From NCBI GenBank assembly GCA_015490215.1, contig WFYH01000055.1:1-11324 (forward strand): a DNA stretch of 11,324 bases. The letters are read 5' to 3'. This document shows, piece by piece, positions 4,346 through 11,324 of the stretch. The stretch is from Aquificaceae bacterium (lineage in GTDB: Bacteria; Aquificota; Aquificia; Aquificales; Aquificaceae). Position 1 is the first letter of the stretch. Every line of letters begins with the position of its first letter. Both the position numbers and the translations under genes were made by a program. A model generated the notes under the pieces. That model searched no databases, was not told the origin of the DNA, and saw only the letters and a list, made by a program, of their open reading frames with translations.

Positions 4346-6679
4346 GTGAAGAAGTTCTACTTACTGCTGGTTGCTTTCCTCTTCCTGCCGGCGATATCCT
4401 TAGCCCAAATCGTTAAAAAGATTGAAATAAAGGGGAACAGGTATGTCTCAGATAGGCTTATAAAGGAGATACTTCTCACCAAGGAGGGGGGGACCTACTC
4501 GGTAAAGAGGATAAGGGAGGACATAAAGCGATTATTTAAAACTGGCTTTTTCAAGAAGATAGAGGTTCACAAGTACGAGGAAGCTGACGGGGTAAGGCTT
4601 GTTTTTGTGGTAGAAGATCTTCCCGTCATCTACAAGATAGAGTTTGAGGGCAACGAGGAGTTAGACGATGAAGACTTGGCGGATAAACTCGGCGTGGAAA
4701 CGGAAGTGGGCAAGATAGACGTTGAAGAGCTAATAACGGGTTACACTTCAAGCCCAGCTATAGAGGAAAGGCTTCAAATACAGAGGAGCATAAAACTGGG
4801 GCGGGTTCTTTCGGAAAGGGATATCAACTTCCTTATAAGGAGAATAAAGGAAATATACCTTGAAGAAGGGTATCCCGACGTTGAGGTCACATACAAGATA
4901 GTGCCCAAAAAGGGAGCATCCAAGCTCGTCTTTTACATAAAAGAAAAAGAGCAAAAGTATGTGGTAGACATAGTTTTTAAGGGAAACAAAACTTTCTCCT
5001 CTGGGAAACTTGAGGACCTGATGCAGACCCAAGACAGAAATATCTTCATATTCCGCCTTAAACCACCCTTCAGCGAGGAGGTTTTAAAAGAGGACATAGA
5101 GAGAATTAGGGAGTTCTACAGGAGTGAGGGCTTCTTGGAGGTTGAAGTTTCCTACAAGGTCAAAAGGAAGAATGGAAGGCACGACATATACATCTTCATA
5201 AAGGAAGGTCCCCGCTACAAATTAGGAAAGGTTCGTATAGAAGGCAATACTCTCTATGCCTATCCTGAGATAGTAGGCAACATCCTCAAGAAGAACAAAA
5301 GAAAGGGCGGCTTTTTCCGTGAAGAGGTGATAAACAAATTGAAAAACAGGATCAGGGAACTTTACTCGGAAATAGGTTTTGCAAACGCCTATACGGATGT
5401 GATAAGGCAAGTAGACACACGTAAGAAGGTGGTTCACGTAACCTTAAAGGTTCACGAGGGGAAGCCCGTTTACGTGCGCAAGATAAAGGTTAAAGGTAAC
5501 TACGAAACGAGGGATTACGTAATTAGAAGGGAACTTAGGGTTCAAGAACACGAACTTGCTATAAGGAAGGGCCTTCGCAGATCCAGAAGCAGGATACTAA
5601 ACCTTGGCTACTATGAAGACGTCCAGCTCCAGCCCTTTCCTGTAACCGATAAAGAGTGGGACCTTCTGGTTAAAATCAGGGAAAGGTTCACAGGTCAGTT
5701 TTCGGTAGGTCTTTCTTACAACGAGATAACCGGTTTGGCGGGTTTTATTTCCGTAAAGAAGGGAAACTTCTTAGGGACTGGCGACATCCTCGGTGTGTCG
5801 GTAAGCTACGGTGTTAACTACAAGAACAACTCCATTTCCTACACGGATAAGTGGTTTATGAACAAGCCCGTAGACCTTTCTTGGAGCGTCTTTGACAGGA
5901 GGGTGGAATACACTACCTATACGGTTGAAAGACAGGGTATAAGCGCAACCTTTTCCAGAGAGTTCTGGGAATATTGGAGGTGGTCTTTAGGCTTTAGCGC
6001 CCAGAGGATAAGGTATTCGGATATTTCTGAAACCGCCTCCTACTTTGTTAGGGCGCAGGAGGGAACGAGGGAGTCAAGGAAGATCACCTTTGCCCTAAGG
6101 AGAGATACAAGGGACTATTTCCTGTTCCCAACGGAAGGGTCCTATGCCAGCGGTAGCTACACGGTGGCTGTTCCCGTCCTCGGGGGGACGGAGAAGTTCC
6201 ACAAGGTGGTGCTTACGGGTTCCAAGTTTTTCAAGGACACCTACTTTGATACGGGCTTTGTTTTCTCCTCAAAGGCTACCGTGGGTGTGGTTGAAGGCTA
6301 CGGAGGCGAGGACGTTCCCCTTGATGAAAGGTTCTTTGTGGGCGGTGACTTTACCATAAGAGGTTACAACTACGGTATGGCTGGCGTGGTGGATCAAAAC
6401 AACGATCCGATAGGTGCAAAAAAAGAACTTATATTGAACTTTGAACTCAACTACAAACTCCACGAGATGCTCTACTTCGGGGTCTTCTACGACACCGGGC
6501 TGGGAGCGGACAACTGGGAGGACTTTGATCCTTCCAACTGGCGGGGTGGTTATGGCTTCGGCATAAGGCTGATCACCCCTATGGCTCCTATAAGGGTTGA
6601 TTGGGCTTGGAAAACCAAAAAGGTTCCGGGAGACACCTCTCCCTCAAGGTTTCACTTCGTCATAGGCGGTTTCTTCTGA
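4346..6679 (+). CDS. bamA: Outer-membrane protein assembly factor BamA (Omp85)
   Basis: BamA is the essential core of the machine that folds beta-barrel proteins into the outer membrane. The 777 residues begin with a signal peptide (MKKF, then hydrophobic LLLVAFLFLP, likely cut after SLA at 20). Five POTRA domains follow at about 21-92, 93-200, 203-289, 290-374 and 375-449, several opening with the I.GN signature (IEIKGN, IEFEGN, IVFKGN, VRIEGN, IKVKGN). The C-terminal barrel (450-777) contains FPTEGSY, the lid-strand motif FTIRGYNYG (RGY at 672-674), TPMAPIRVDWAW and a terminal Phe. POTRA2 carries about 40 extra residues (118-160). The start is fixed: an in-frame TAA at 4340-4342 leaves GTG 4346 as the first start, and the signal peptide begins right there. 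No Shine-Dalgarno sequence is present. An HIT gene follows after 18 bases. Confidence 0.96.
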   Translation: MKKFYLLLVAFLFLPAISLAQIVKKIEIKGNRYVSDRLIKEILLTKEGGTYSVKRIREDIKRLFKTGFFKKIEVHKYEEADGVRLVFVVEDLPVIYKIEFEGNEELDDEDLADKLGVETEVGKIDVEELITGYTSSPAIEERLQIQRSIKLGRVLSERDINFLIRRIKEIYLEEGYPDVEVTYKIVPKKGASKLVFYIKEKEQKYVVDIVFKGNKTFSSGKLEDLMQTQDRNIFIFRLKPPFSEEVLKEDIERIREFYRSEGFLEVEVSYKVKRKNGRHDIYIFIKEGPRYKLGKVRIEGNTLYAYPEIVGNILKKNKRKGGFFREEVINKLKNRIRELYSEIGFANAYTDVIRQVDTRKKVVHVTLKVHEGKPVYVRKIKVKGNYETRDYVIRRELRVQEHELAIRKGLRRSRSRILNLGYYEDVQLQPFPVTDKEWDLLVKIRERFTGQFSVGLSYNEITGLAGFISVKKGNFLGTGDILGVSVSYGVNYKNNSISYTDKWFMNKPVDLSWSVFDRRVEYTTYTVERQGISATFSREFWEYWRWSLGFSAQRIRYSDISETASYFVRAQEGTRESRKITFALRRDTRDYFLFPTEGSYASGSYTVAVPVLGGTEKFHKVVLTGSKFFKDTYFDTGFVFSSKATVGVVEGYGGEDVPLDERFFVGGDFTIRGYNYGMAGVVDQNNDPIGAKKELILNFELNYKLHEMLYFGVFYDTGLGADNWEDFDPSNWRGGYGFGIRLITPMAPIRVDWAWKTKKVPGDTSPSRFHFVIGGFF

Positions 6680-6681
6680 GG

Positions 6682-6687
6682 TATAAT
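6682..6687 (+). promoter_or_regulatory. Possible -10 box of the HIT gene
   Basis: Perfect TATAAT just after the bamA stop, ending 10 bases before the ATG at 6698. This nearly repeats the bamA arrangement. No -35 is visible at the usual distance, so it may be coincidental. Confidence 0.35.
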
Positions 6688-6697
6688 CACCGATACT

Positions 6698-7060
6698 ATG
6701 GGCGGAGATTGCATCTTCTGTAAGATAATCGCCGGGGAGGTCCCTTCAAAGAAAGTCTACGAGGATGACAGGGTTTATGCCTTCCACGATATAAACCCCG
6801 TTGCCCCCACCCACGTGCTCATAGTTCCTAAAAAGCACATCGTAGGTGTCCAGACCCTCGAACCCGAGGATGAGTGTTTGGTGGGTCACATGTTCTACGT
6901 TGCCCGAAAGATCGCCGAGGATTTAGGACTTGCTCCCAAGGAGGATCTGAGCGGCGGATACAGGTTGGTCTTCAACGTGGGCAAAGACGCAGGTCAGAGT
7001 GTATTCCACCTACACCTGCACCTCATAGGCGGAAGGGCTATGAGGTGGCCCCCCGGCTGA
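6698..7060 (+). CDS. HIT-family (HINT-like) nucleotide hydrolase
   Basis: This is a small cytoplasmic protein of the histidine-triad superfamily. HINT-type members hydrolyse purine nucleoside phosphoramidates and adenylylated compounds. The 120 residues show [19 protein letters not shown] at the N-terminus (Cys5 and Cys8, a common zinc pair), [11 protein letters not shown] in the middle, and the triad at the end: His104, His106 and His108 in [11 protein letters not shown]. Length is typical (110-140). An in-frame stop (the bamA TGA) is 18 bases upstream, so the ATG is the first normal start. The only purine-rich site, GAGGT at 6678-6682, is 15 bases away, too far for a standard ribosome binding site. 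Its last 23 bases overlap, tail to tail, the end of the nucleotidyltransferase gene on the other strand. Confidence 0.95.
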   Translation: MGGDCIFCKIIAGEVPSKKVYEDDRVYAFHDINPVAPTHVLIVPKKHIVGVQTLEPEDECLVGHMFYVARKIAEDLGLAPKEDLSGGYRLVFNVGKDAGQSVFHLHLHLIGGRAMRWPPG

Positions 7061-8567
7061 CCTCGGGGAAGATCTCCTTTATGTATCTGAGGGCATCCTC
7101 TTTAGTTTTTACCTTGCCTTCCAGCTGTGCCTCTTCAAGCTTTCTTTTTATCTCTCCCACGAGCCTGCCCGGAGGTATCCCGAGGGCGTTCATTATCTCG
7201 TAACCGCTTAGGAGCGCCTTCTGAGGAACCTCCTTTAGTTCCCTTTCTCTGAACTCTTCAAGCTCCCTTATCGTCTCTTTAAGGGCTTCCAGCTCCTGTT
7301 GGGTATCCCCGCTGGCATAGGCGTCCGCCACAGAGAGGAGGAAAAGGTGAGGTGCTATGTCCTCACACTCTTTCCAAAAGTTAGCTTTTCCCTTTCTCTT
7401 TAGCTGACCCTTTTCAAGAGCTTCCCTCAGATAGAAGGGTCTTAGGTGGTAGCGCACCAGCTTGGCTATAAACTTGGTAGCCTCTTCGCCCCACCTAAGC
7501 CTTTTTCCTATATCCTTTACTATCTTTTCTCCCACCTTGTCGTGCTCGTAGAAGGTCACCTTTCCGTCCCTGATTTCAAAGGTGTGGGGTTTGCCTATAT
7601 CATGGAAAAGGGCAGTCCACTTGAGAAGTTCAATATCCGAAAACTCCCCCAGAAAGGTTTTTGTCCCCAAGTTTTTGAGAAGCTCTTGGCTTACAAACTC
7701 TTCTTTTTTTTCAAGGACTTCTTCCAGAAACTCAAGGGTTTTCAGGGTATGCTCTTCTAAGGGGTATATGTGGTGGTGCCCTTGATCCCTTACTTCCCTG
7801 AGCTTTGCCATTTCTGGAATTACCTCTTCAAGGAGACCAAACTCAAAGAGTTCTCTTATCACCCAAGATCCCTTAGGGTGTTTCATTATCTTGAACAGCT
7901 CCTGAGTTATCCGTTCGGGAGAAGCCTTCCTAAGAAGGTGCTTGTTTTCTCTCGCAAACTTACGGAATTCGGGAGTAAGGCTCAGATCCTTTTCCACCGA
8001 AAGCCTAAAACCCCTGAGTATACGCACGGGATCCTTTTTGAGATTTTCCAAGGATACGGGTCTGAGGATTCCCTCTTCTAAGTCCTTTATACCGCCTGTA
8101 GGATCAAAGACTATGGTCTGCTTGGCTCCTATACTGAGCACATCGTCCAAGTTCACCGCTATAGCGTTGGCAGTAAAGTCACGCTCCTTCAGATCTTCCT
8201 CAAGAGCCTTTTCCATGTCCTTTCCCTTCAGCTGGGAGAAGTCAAACCTGTATCTGTAGGGGGGCTGGTTCAAAACCACGGTGGCTATTACCGGTCTCTT
8301 TATAAAGAGCCCCTTCTTTTCAAAAACAAAAAAATCTCCGCCTATCCTCTGGGCAAACCTCTTGGCTATATCCTCGGGATCTCCTGTCACAAGGAGATCC
8401 ACATCCACGTTGTAACCTATGGGTTCTCCGAGAATTCTGTCCCTGACCCATCCGCCGACTATGAAGCAAAGTTGATCCCTTTCAAGAACCTTGGCTATTT
8501 CATCAAAAAAGGACATATAAAAGTTCAAGCCGTGGAGGGTGTGCTTCCCTTTGGAGACGATCTCCAT
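7038..8567 (-). CDS. tRNA nucleotidyltransferase (CCA-adding or A-adding) with HD domain
   Basis: This is a class II nucleotidyltransferase that builds or repairs the 3' CCA of tRNA. Within 509 residues are [13 protein letters not shown] (35-47), the metal-binding pair Asp55/Asp57 in NVDVDLL, the RDFTANAIA motif (129-137), [17 protein letters not shown] (155-171) and [11 protein letters not shown] (179-189), where Asp179 and Arg182 match the base-reading residues of motif D. The usual acidic residue before Asp179 is Lys178. An HD metal-hydrolase region follows ([11 protein letters not shown] at 264-273; FHDIGKP at 321-327), then a helical C-terminus. In Aquifex aeolicus CC and A addition are split between two related enzymes. 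This gene's length suits the shorter, A-adding one, but the sequence alone does not settle it. It starts 2 bases after the thioredoxin-like gene. The Shine-Dalgarno sequence is weak, so coupling is likely; Met18 is an alternative start. Confidence 0.9.
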   Translation of the reverse strand: MEIVSKGKHTLHGLNFYMSFFDEIAKVLERDQLCFIVGGWVRDRILGEPIGYNVDVDLLVTGDPEDIAKRFAQRIGGDFFVFEKKGLFIKRPVIATVVLNQPPYRYRFDFSQLKGKDMEKALEEDLKERDFTANAIAVNLDDVLSIGAKQTIVFDPTGGIKDLEEGILRPVSLENLKKDPVRILRGFRLSVEKDLSLTPEFRKFARENKHLLRKASPERITQELFKIMKHPKGSWVIRELFEFGLLEEVIPEMAKLREVRDQGHHHIYPLEEHTLKTLEFLEEVLEKKEEFVSQELLKNLGTKTFLGEFSDIELLKWTALFHDIGKPHTFEIRDGKVTFYEHDKVGEKIVKDIGKRLRWGEEATKFIAKLVRYHLRPFYLREALEKGQLKRKGKANFWKECEDIAPHLFLLSVADAYASGDTQQELEALKETIRELEEFRERELKEVPQKALLSGYEIMNALGIPPGRLVGEIKRKLEEAQLEGKVKTKEDALRYIKEIFPEVSRGATS

Positions 8568-8569
8568 AG

Positions 8570-8902
8570 TTATGCCATTCTCAGGAGCCTCTTTATCGCC
8601 TGCTCAACCATTTCTGGTGTAGGGATAAAGTCGTGTCTATCCAGCTCCATCGTGTCCCTGAAATACATGGCAGAGGGAAAGTTAAACACCCCGAAGTCTT
8701 CAAAAGAGGTGTTTTTTGTGACGTCCATGTAGTAGAAATCTATCTTGTCTCCGAACTGATCCATGTATGGCTTCAGGAGATCCACAAACTTTTGAGTTTC
8801 GGGGGAATTGGGATCTACAAAGAGAACTACCGCAGGCTTTACGGAAGCCATGACCTTCTCGTAGAAGTCCCTATCGGTGACCTCTTTAAAACCTTCCAAC
8901 AT
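8570..8902 (-). CDS. Thioredoxin-fold protein lacking the CxxC active site
   Basis: This is a 110-residue cytoplasmic protein with the outline of a thioredoxin: the beta strand PAVVLFVDP (23-31), the helix after it, the strand [12 protein letters not shown] (53-64), and [11 protein letters not shown] (73-83), which matches the cis-proline strand (Pro76). Where thioredoxin has C-G-P-C this protein has S-P-E-T (33-36), and there is no cysteine anywhere in it. It cannot do dithiol exchange, so a binding, adaptor or structural role is more likely. The start is well supported: AGGAGGT (8908-8914) lies 5 bases before the ATG and touches the stop codon of the upstream gene, 12 bases away. The downstream nucleotidyltransferase follows after 2 bases. 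The fold call rests on pattern recognition and is fairly secure; the function is unknown. Confidence 0.75.
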   Translation of the reverse strand: MLEGFKEVTDRDFYEKVMASVKPAVVLFVDPNSPETQKFVDLLKPYMDQFGDKIDFYYMDVTKNTSFEDFGVFNFPSAMYFRDTMELDRHDFIPTPEMVEQAIKRLLRMA

Positions 8903-8907
8903 CGCCC

Positions 8908-8914
8908 ACCTCCT
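8908..8914 (-). promoter_or_regulatory. Shine-Dalgarno of the thioredoxin-like gene
   Basis: AGGAGGT, 5 bases before ATG 8902. It abuts the TAG of the upstream gene, indicating coupled translation of the two genes. Confidence 0.85.
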
Positions 8915-9250
8915 CTAAAAGTCAAAGTCCATGTCGTCATCGTCGGTTTCTACGTTGTAATTGGTAAGAATTCCCCTCAAATTCAAGGCTGTGTTCTTCA
9001 GGTGATCAAGGTATCTTATGATCTCTTCGTAGACTTCCACCATAGCCCTGAGTTTTGTGTATTCCTCGTGGGAAAGGTTCTTTGTCTTGGCTATTTTTTT
9101 GAGAGCTACCTTTGCAAGAACCGCCCTCCCGTATTTCTCCTGCCACTCAGCCCAAAACTCGGGCGAGCTGAGGGGCTTTCTTACAATAAAAAAGTCAAGG
9201 TCACTTACCTCTTCCAAAAGGTTCATATCAAGGGGTTCAGGATTTTTCAT
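8915..9250 (-). CDS. Unknown small protein with acidic tail
   Basis: The family is not recognised. The 111 residues are mostly helical-looking and charged (about 30-92, for example SPEFWAEWQEKYGRAVLAKV), with no cysteine, signal peptide or membrane segment. They end in a very acidic tail, ETDDDDMDFDF (101-111). The frame could be extended to a TTG at 9325, but ATG 9250 has a perfect AGGAGGT 7 bases upstream, and a candidate promoter lies between the two, so the shorter form is chosen. It is followed after 12 bases by the cysteine-free thioredoxin-like gene, which suggests the two proteins act together. The lack of a recognisable domain and the soluble composition would fit an adaptor or regulatory subunit, but this is a guess. 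Confidence 0.75.
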   Translation of the reverse strand: MKNPEPLDMNLLEEVSDLDFFIVRKPLSSPEFWAEWQEKYGRAVLAKVALKKIAKTKNLSHEEYTKLRAMVEVYEEIIRYLDHLKNTALNLRGILTNYNVETDDDDMDFDF

Positions 9251-9257
9251 AATGCAG

Positions 9258-9264
9258 ACCTCCT
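9258..9264 (-). promoter_or_regulatory. Shine-Dalgarno of the 111-residue gene (decides the start)
   Basis: AGGAGGT on the minus strand, 7 bases before ATG 9250. The upstream TTG at 9325 has no such site. Confidence 0.85.
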
Positions 9265-9297
9265 GAAGGGGAAATGTAGTAGGATCATTCTTAACTA

Positions 9298-9325
9298 ATT
9301 TTAGCCTCCCTGCCCGAATTTGCAA
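9298..9325 (-). promoter_or_regulatory. Candidate promoter for the small-protein/thioredoxin-like/nucleotidyltransferase operon
   Basis: Minus-strand TTGCAA (9325-9320), a 16-base spacer and TAAAAT (9303-9298), lying directly after the stop of the GlcF-like gene. It would give a leader of about 40 bases. The match to consensus is moderate (4/6 and 5/6). Confidence 0.45.
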
Positions 9326-9327
9326 AT

Positions 9328-10521
9328 TTAGTCCATACTACGAGCTAAATAGTCCGCAAGATGCAGAACTTTCTGGGGTTTCTTGAACTTCTTAACCCCA
9401 TCCCTGAGCTGGAGAACACATCCCGGGCAGGTGGTAAGAATGTAGTCCGCTTCTGTGTTTGCAAAGTCCTCTATCTTTTCCCTCTGGACCTTTTCCGAAA
9501 GCTTTGGGTTTTTTATGCTCCAAAGCCCTGCAAAACCACAACAGGACTGATCCTTTTCCGCCTTCCTTACTTGGGCACCCTCCACCCTCTCCATGACCTT
9601 ATAAAAAACCTTGGGGTTCACCTTCATAGCGGTGTAAGAGTGGCAGGGGACATGAAAAGTCAGCTTGTCCCCTTGGGCTTTAAAACTTAAGTTCCCCTGA
9701 GAACTTGCTATAAGCTCCGCAAAATCGTACACCTTCCACTCACGCCCGTAGTCTTCCGAGAGGGCACCCCCGCAGGTGGGACAGGCTACAACGATGGCGT
9801 CAAATTCGTATCTGTCCATCTCTTTGAGGTTGTGATCTCGGAGTTTTTCAAAGGCGGAGGTGTTACCGTGGTAAAGATGGGGTGCACCGCAACACTTTAT
9901 GTCTTGTGGAACCACAACCGTGTAACCGAGTTTGTTCATAAGTTTCACCACGCTCTTTCCGGTCTCACCGTAAAAGACGTCTATCATACAGCCGGTAAAG
10001 AAAAGGAGTCTTCCTTGCTCCTTATCGGCTTTAAAGGTCTTGCCCCTCAGACCGAAAGGCTCACCGTCGGGTTTGGGCATGAACTTTACCGCTCCCGTCG
10101 GAAGGGGGGTTTTTATCTCTCTGGGGAGAAACCTCGTTATCTTCCCCAAAGCTTTGATAATCTTCTTGCCAGCTTCGGACTGCATAAACTCAAGGCTTTT
10201 TAAACCTGCCCTTGAGATCAGATCCCTGCCGAGTTCCTTTTCCTGAAGCTCTCGGGCTTTTACAAATATCTCCTTGTAGTGGACATCGTTGGGACAGATC
10301 CACTCACAGCGCCTGCACATGGCACACTCATTCCACTGGCGGGTTACCTCTTCCGATAGGGGAAGCTCTCCCTTTGCAACCATTTCTGCAAGGGCAAGCC
10401 TACCCCTTGCGTAGCTACCCTCCTCTCCGTGATAGGAAGGGCAGACCGACTTGCACAGACCGCACTTTACACACTTTTGAGCAACGTCAAGGGGTATCTC
10501 AACCTTGATCATAGCTTTCAT
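9328..10521 (-). CDS. GlcF/GlpC-like iron-sulfur oxidoreductase subunit with two CCG domains
   Basis: This is an electron-transfer subunit of the glycolate oxidase / anaerobic glycerol-3-phosphate dehydrogenase / heterodisulfide reductase group. The 397 residues start with two ferredoxin-type [4Fe-4S] motifs (Cys17, 20, 23, 27 and Cys66, 69, 72, 76). Two cysteine-rich CCG domains follow: Cys178, CysCys210-211, Cys247/250, and Cys293, CysCys327-328, Cys365/368. All expected cysteines are present. E. coli GlcF has 407 residues and the same order, so it is the closest match by layout. No flavoprotein partner (GlcD type) is next to it, so the substrate is unknown; D-lactate, glycolate or a heterodisulfide are possible. 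There is no transmembrane segment. It starts 18 bases after selB, without an obvious Shine-Dalgarno sequence; Met4 is an alternative start. Confidence 0.85.
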   Translation of the reverse strand: MKAMIKVEIPLDVAQKCVKCGLCKSVCPSYHGEEGSYARGRLALAEMVAKGELPLSEEVTRQWNECAMCRRCEWICPNDVHYKEIFVKARELQEKELGRDLISRAGLKSLEFMQSEAGKKIIKALGKITRFLPREIKTPLPTGAVKFMPKPDGEPFGLRGKTFKADKEQGRLLFFTGCMIDVFYGETGKSVVKLMNKLGYTVVVPQDIKCCGAPHLYHGNTSAFEKLRDHNLKEMDRYEFDAIVVACPTCGGALSEDYGREWKVYDFAELIASSQGNLSFKAQGDKLTFHVPCHSYTAMKVNPKVFYKVMERVEGAQVRKAEKDQSCCGFAGLWSIKNPKLSEKVQREKIEDFANTEADYILTTCPGCVLQLRDGVKKFKKPQKVLHLADYLARSMD

Positions 10522-10539
10522 AATCTAAGACACTTAAGG

Positions 10540-11324
10540 TTACATCCGCTGATCAATCTCACCGTGCCTTTTCCACACCCTCAGGTTACCTTCCCTTCTT
10601 GTAAAGCCCAGATAGTCAAGGTATTCAAGAAGAGGTATCAGGTATTTCCTCGTAAGTCCGAGAGCCTCTTTCGCCTCTCTGAGGGAGAAGCCGTTTCCTA
10701 ACCTCCTTAGTTTCTCAACGGTCTTTTTTATAAACTCGTCCGAGGCTACGAGGGATCCCTCCAAGCGGTGAACTATCCTCCTCCTTACCGCAAGTCTGAT
10801 AACGTCTTCAGAGACGCCTAAAGATAAAAGCTCCTTTTCATCCCTTATGCCGTCCCTGAGAAGCTCCTTAAGCCTTTTAAAGGCAGGGAGACTTTCAATA
10901 TTGCTTTTTCTCAGGTCCGTTATCAGGTCATCTATGGCTACAAATTCTTTAGAGTTTCTCAAGAGGTGGTCCAAAATCTCCTCCCCAAGCTGAAACCTCC
11001 TGAGCACTTCCGCTTTGGGAACACCCACCCTGCCCTTTTTAAGTTCACCTCGGATAAACTCTTCAACGCTGTTTCTGATACGCTGAAGGTATTCCCTGTG
11101 AAAGAACCTGCTTCCCACCTTCACCGCTTCTTTTAGATTTTCGGGCTTGAGGTGTTCCGCCGTGAGTTTCAGAAAAAGATCCTGCGAAAGACCCTCACCT
11201 AAAAGTTCCCTGAGCAGATATTCCTCGTAGCGGTCTTTGAGAAGGTGCAGGTTTTCCCTAATAAACTTCTTGCTCAACCTTTTGGGTGCAGGGTGCAAAA
11301 CCTCAAAGGAACCTACAACCTCCC
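10540..11324 (-). CDS. selB: Selenocysteine-specific elongation factor SelB, C-terminal part (5' end outside window)
   Basis: SelB carries selenocysteinyl-tRNA to UGA codons that are marked by a SECIS hairpin in the mRNA. The frame is open to the window edge and reads EVVGSFEVLHPAPKRL before continuing, so the TTG at 11298 is not a start and the protein is cut at the 5' end. About 260 residues are visible. They contain repeated winged-helix units, and the last (SLREAKEALGLTRKYLIPLL, then LEYLDYLGFTRREGNLRVW) is the typical SelB final winged-helix domain that binds the SECIS stem-loop. The GTPase domains must lie to the right of the window. Its presence means the organism makes selenoproteins; in Aquificales formate dehydrogenase is a usual one. 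No selenoprotein gene or tRNA-Sec was seen here. Confidence 0.9.
   Translation of the reverse strand, partial: EVVGSFEVLHPAPKRLSKKFIRENLHLLKDRYEEYLLRELLGEGLSQDLFLKLTAEHLKPENLKEAVKVGSRFFHREYLQRIRNSVEEFIRGELKKGRVGVPKAEVLRRFQLGEEILDHLLRNSKEFVAIDDLITDLRKSNIESLPAFKRLKELLRDGIRDEKELLSLGVSEDVIRLAVRRRIVHRLEGSLVASDEFIKKTVEKLRRLGNGFSLREAKEALGLTRKYLIPLLEYLDYLGFTRREGNLRVWKRHGEIDQRM

Noticed and set aside
8633..9298. Plus-strand open frame of 221 codons
   Set aside because: Antisense to two minus-strand genes with strong ribosome binding sites; no family resemblance.
9251..9325. Longer start (TTG 9325) for the 111-residue protein
   Set aside because: The extra 25 residues cover the promoter-like and Shine-Dalgarno sequence, and ATG 9250 has AGGAGGT at 7 bases.

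Overview
The window looks like a chromosomal segment of a thermophilic, chemolithotrophic bacterium of the Aquificales type (Hydrogenobacter, Thermocrinis or Aquifex relatives). This is an inference. It rests on the Lys/Glu-rich, Gln-poor proteins, tightly packed short operons, a five-POTRA BamA (so a diderm), a SelB gene, and a PAP/CCA-type nucleotidyltransferase with an HD domain. No rRNA, tRNA, IS element or CRISPR array was seen.

Left edge (1-850): an accessory-looking patch. It holds the end of a Cys-, Asn- and Thr-rich, surface-type protein whose frame is broken by an in-frame TAA near the edge. Next is an isolated class III (type IV) prepilin N-terminus that loses its pilin character after about 15 codons. 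An inverted repeat lies at that breakpoint.

852-3918 (minus strand): two groups of housekeeping genes. A bcp-nth pair (peroxiredoxin and endonuclease III) shares a 67-base overlap. After it comes rpsA (ribosomal protein S1), with its own sigma70-like promoter, followed after 1 base by an HU/IHF gene. The S1-IHF order matches the E. coli rpsA-ihfB arrangement.

3919-4345: a divergent intergenic region. It is AT-rich on the left. On the right is a block at about 4188-4291 that can form two long, mutually exclusive RNA helices just upstream of bamA. This is the best candidate for something undescribed in the window.

4346-7060 (plus strand): bamA (outer-membrane protein assembly) and a HIT-family nucleotide hydrolase. 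Each has a perfect TATAAT 9-10 bases before its start codon and no normally spaced Shine-Dalgarno sequence, so both may be leaderless transcripts. The HIT gene converges on, and overlaps, the 3' end of the next cluster.

7038-11324 (minus strand): from upstream to downstream, the 3' part of selB (cut by the window edge), a GlcF-like two-[4Fe-4S], two-CCG-domain oxidoreductase, an unknown acidic 111-residue protein with its own candidate promoter, a thioredoxin-fold protein with no cysteines, and a tRNA nucleotidyltransferase (CCA or A-adding) with an HD domain. The last three are closely spaced (12 and 2 bases) and are probably co-transcribed. Starts for rpsA and the 111-residue gene were moved to internal ATGs that have good Shine-Dalgarno sequences.
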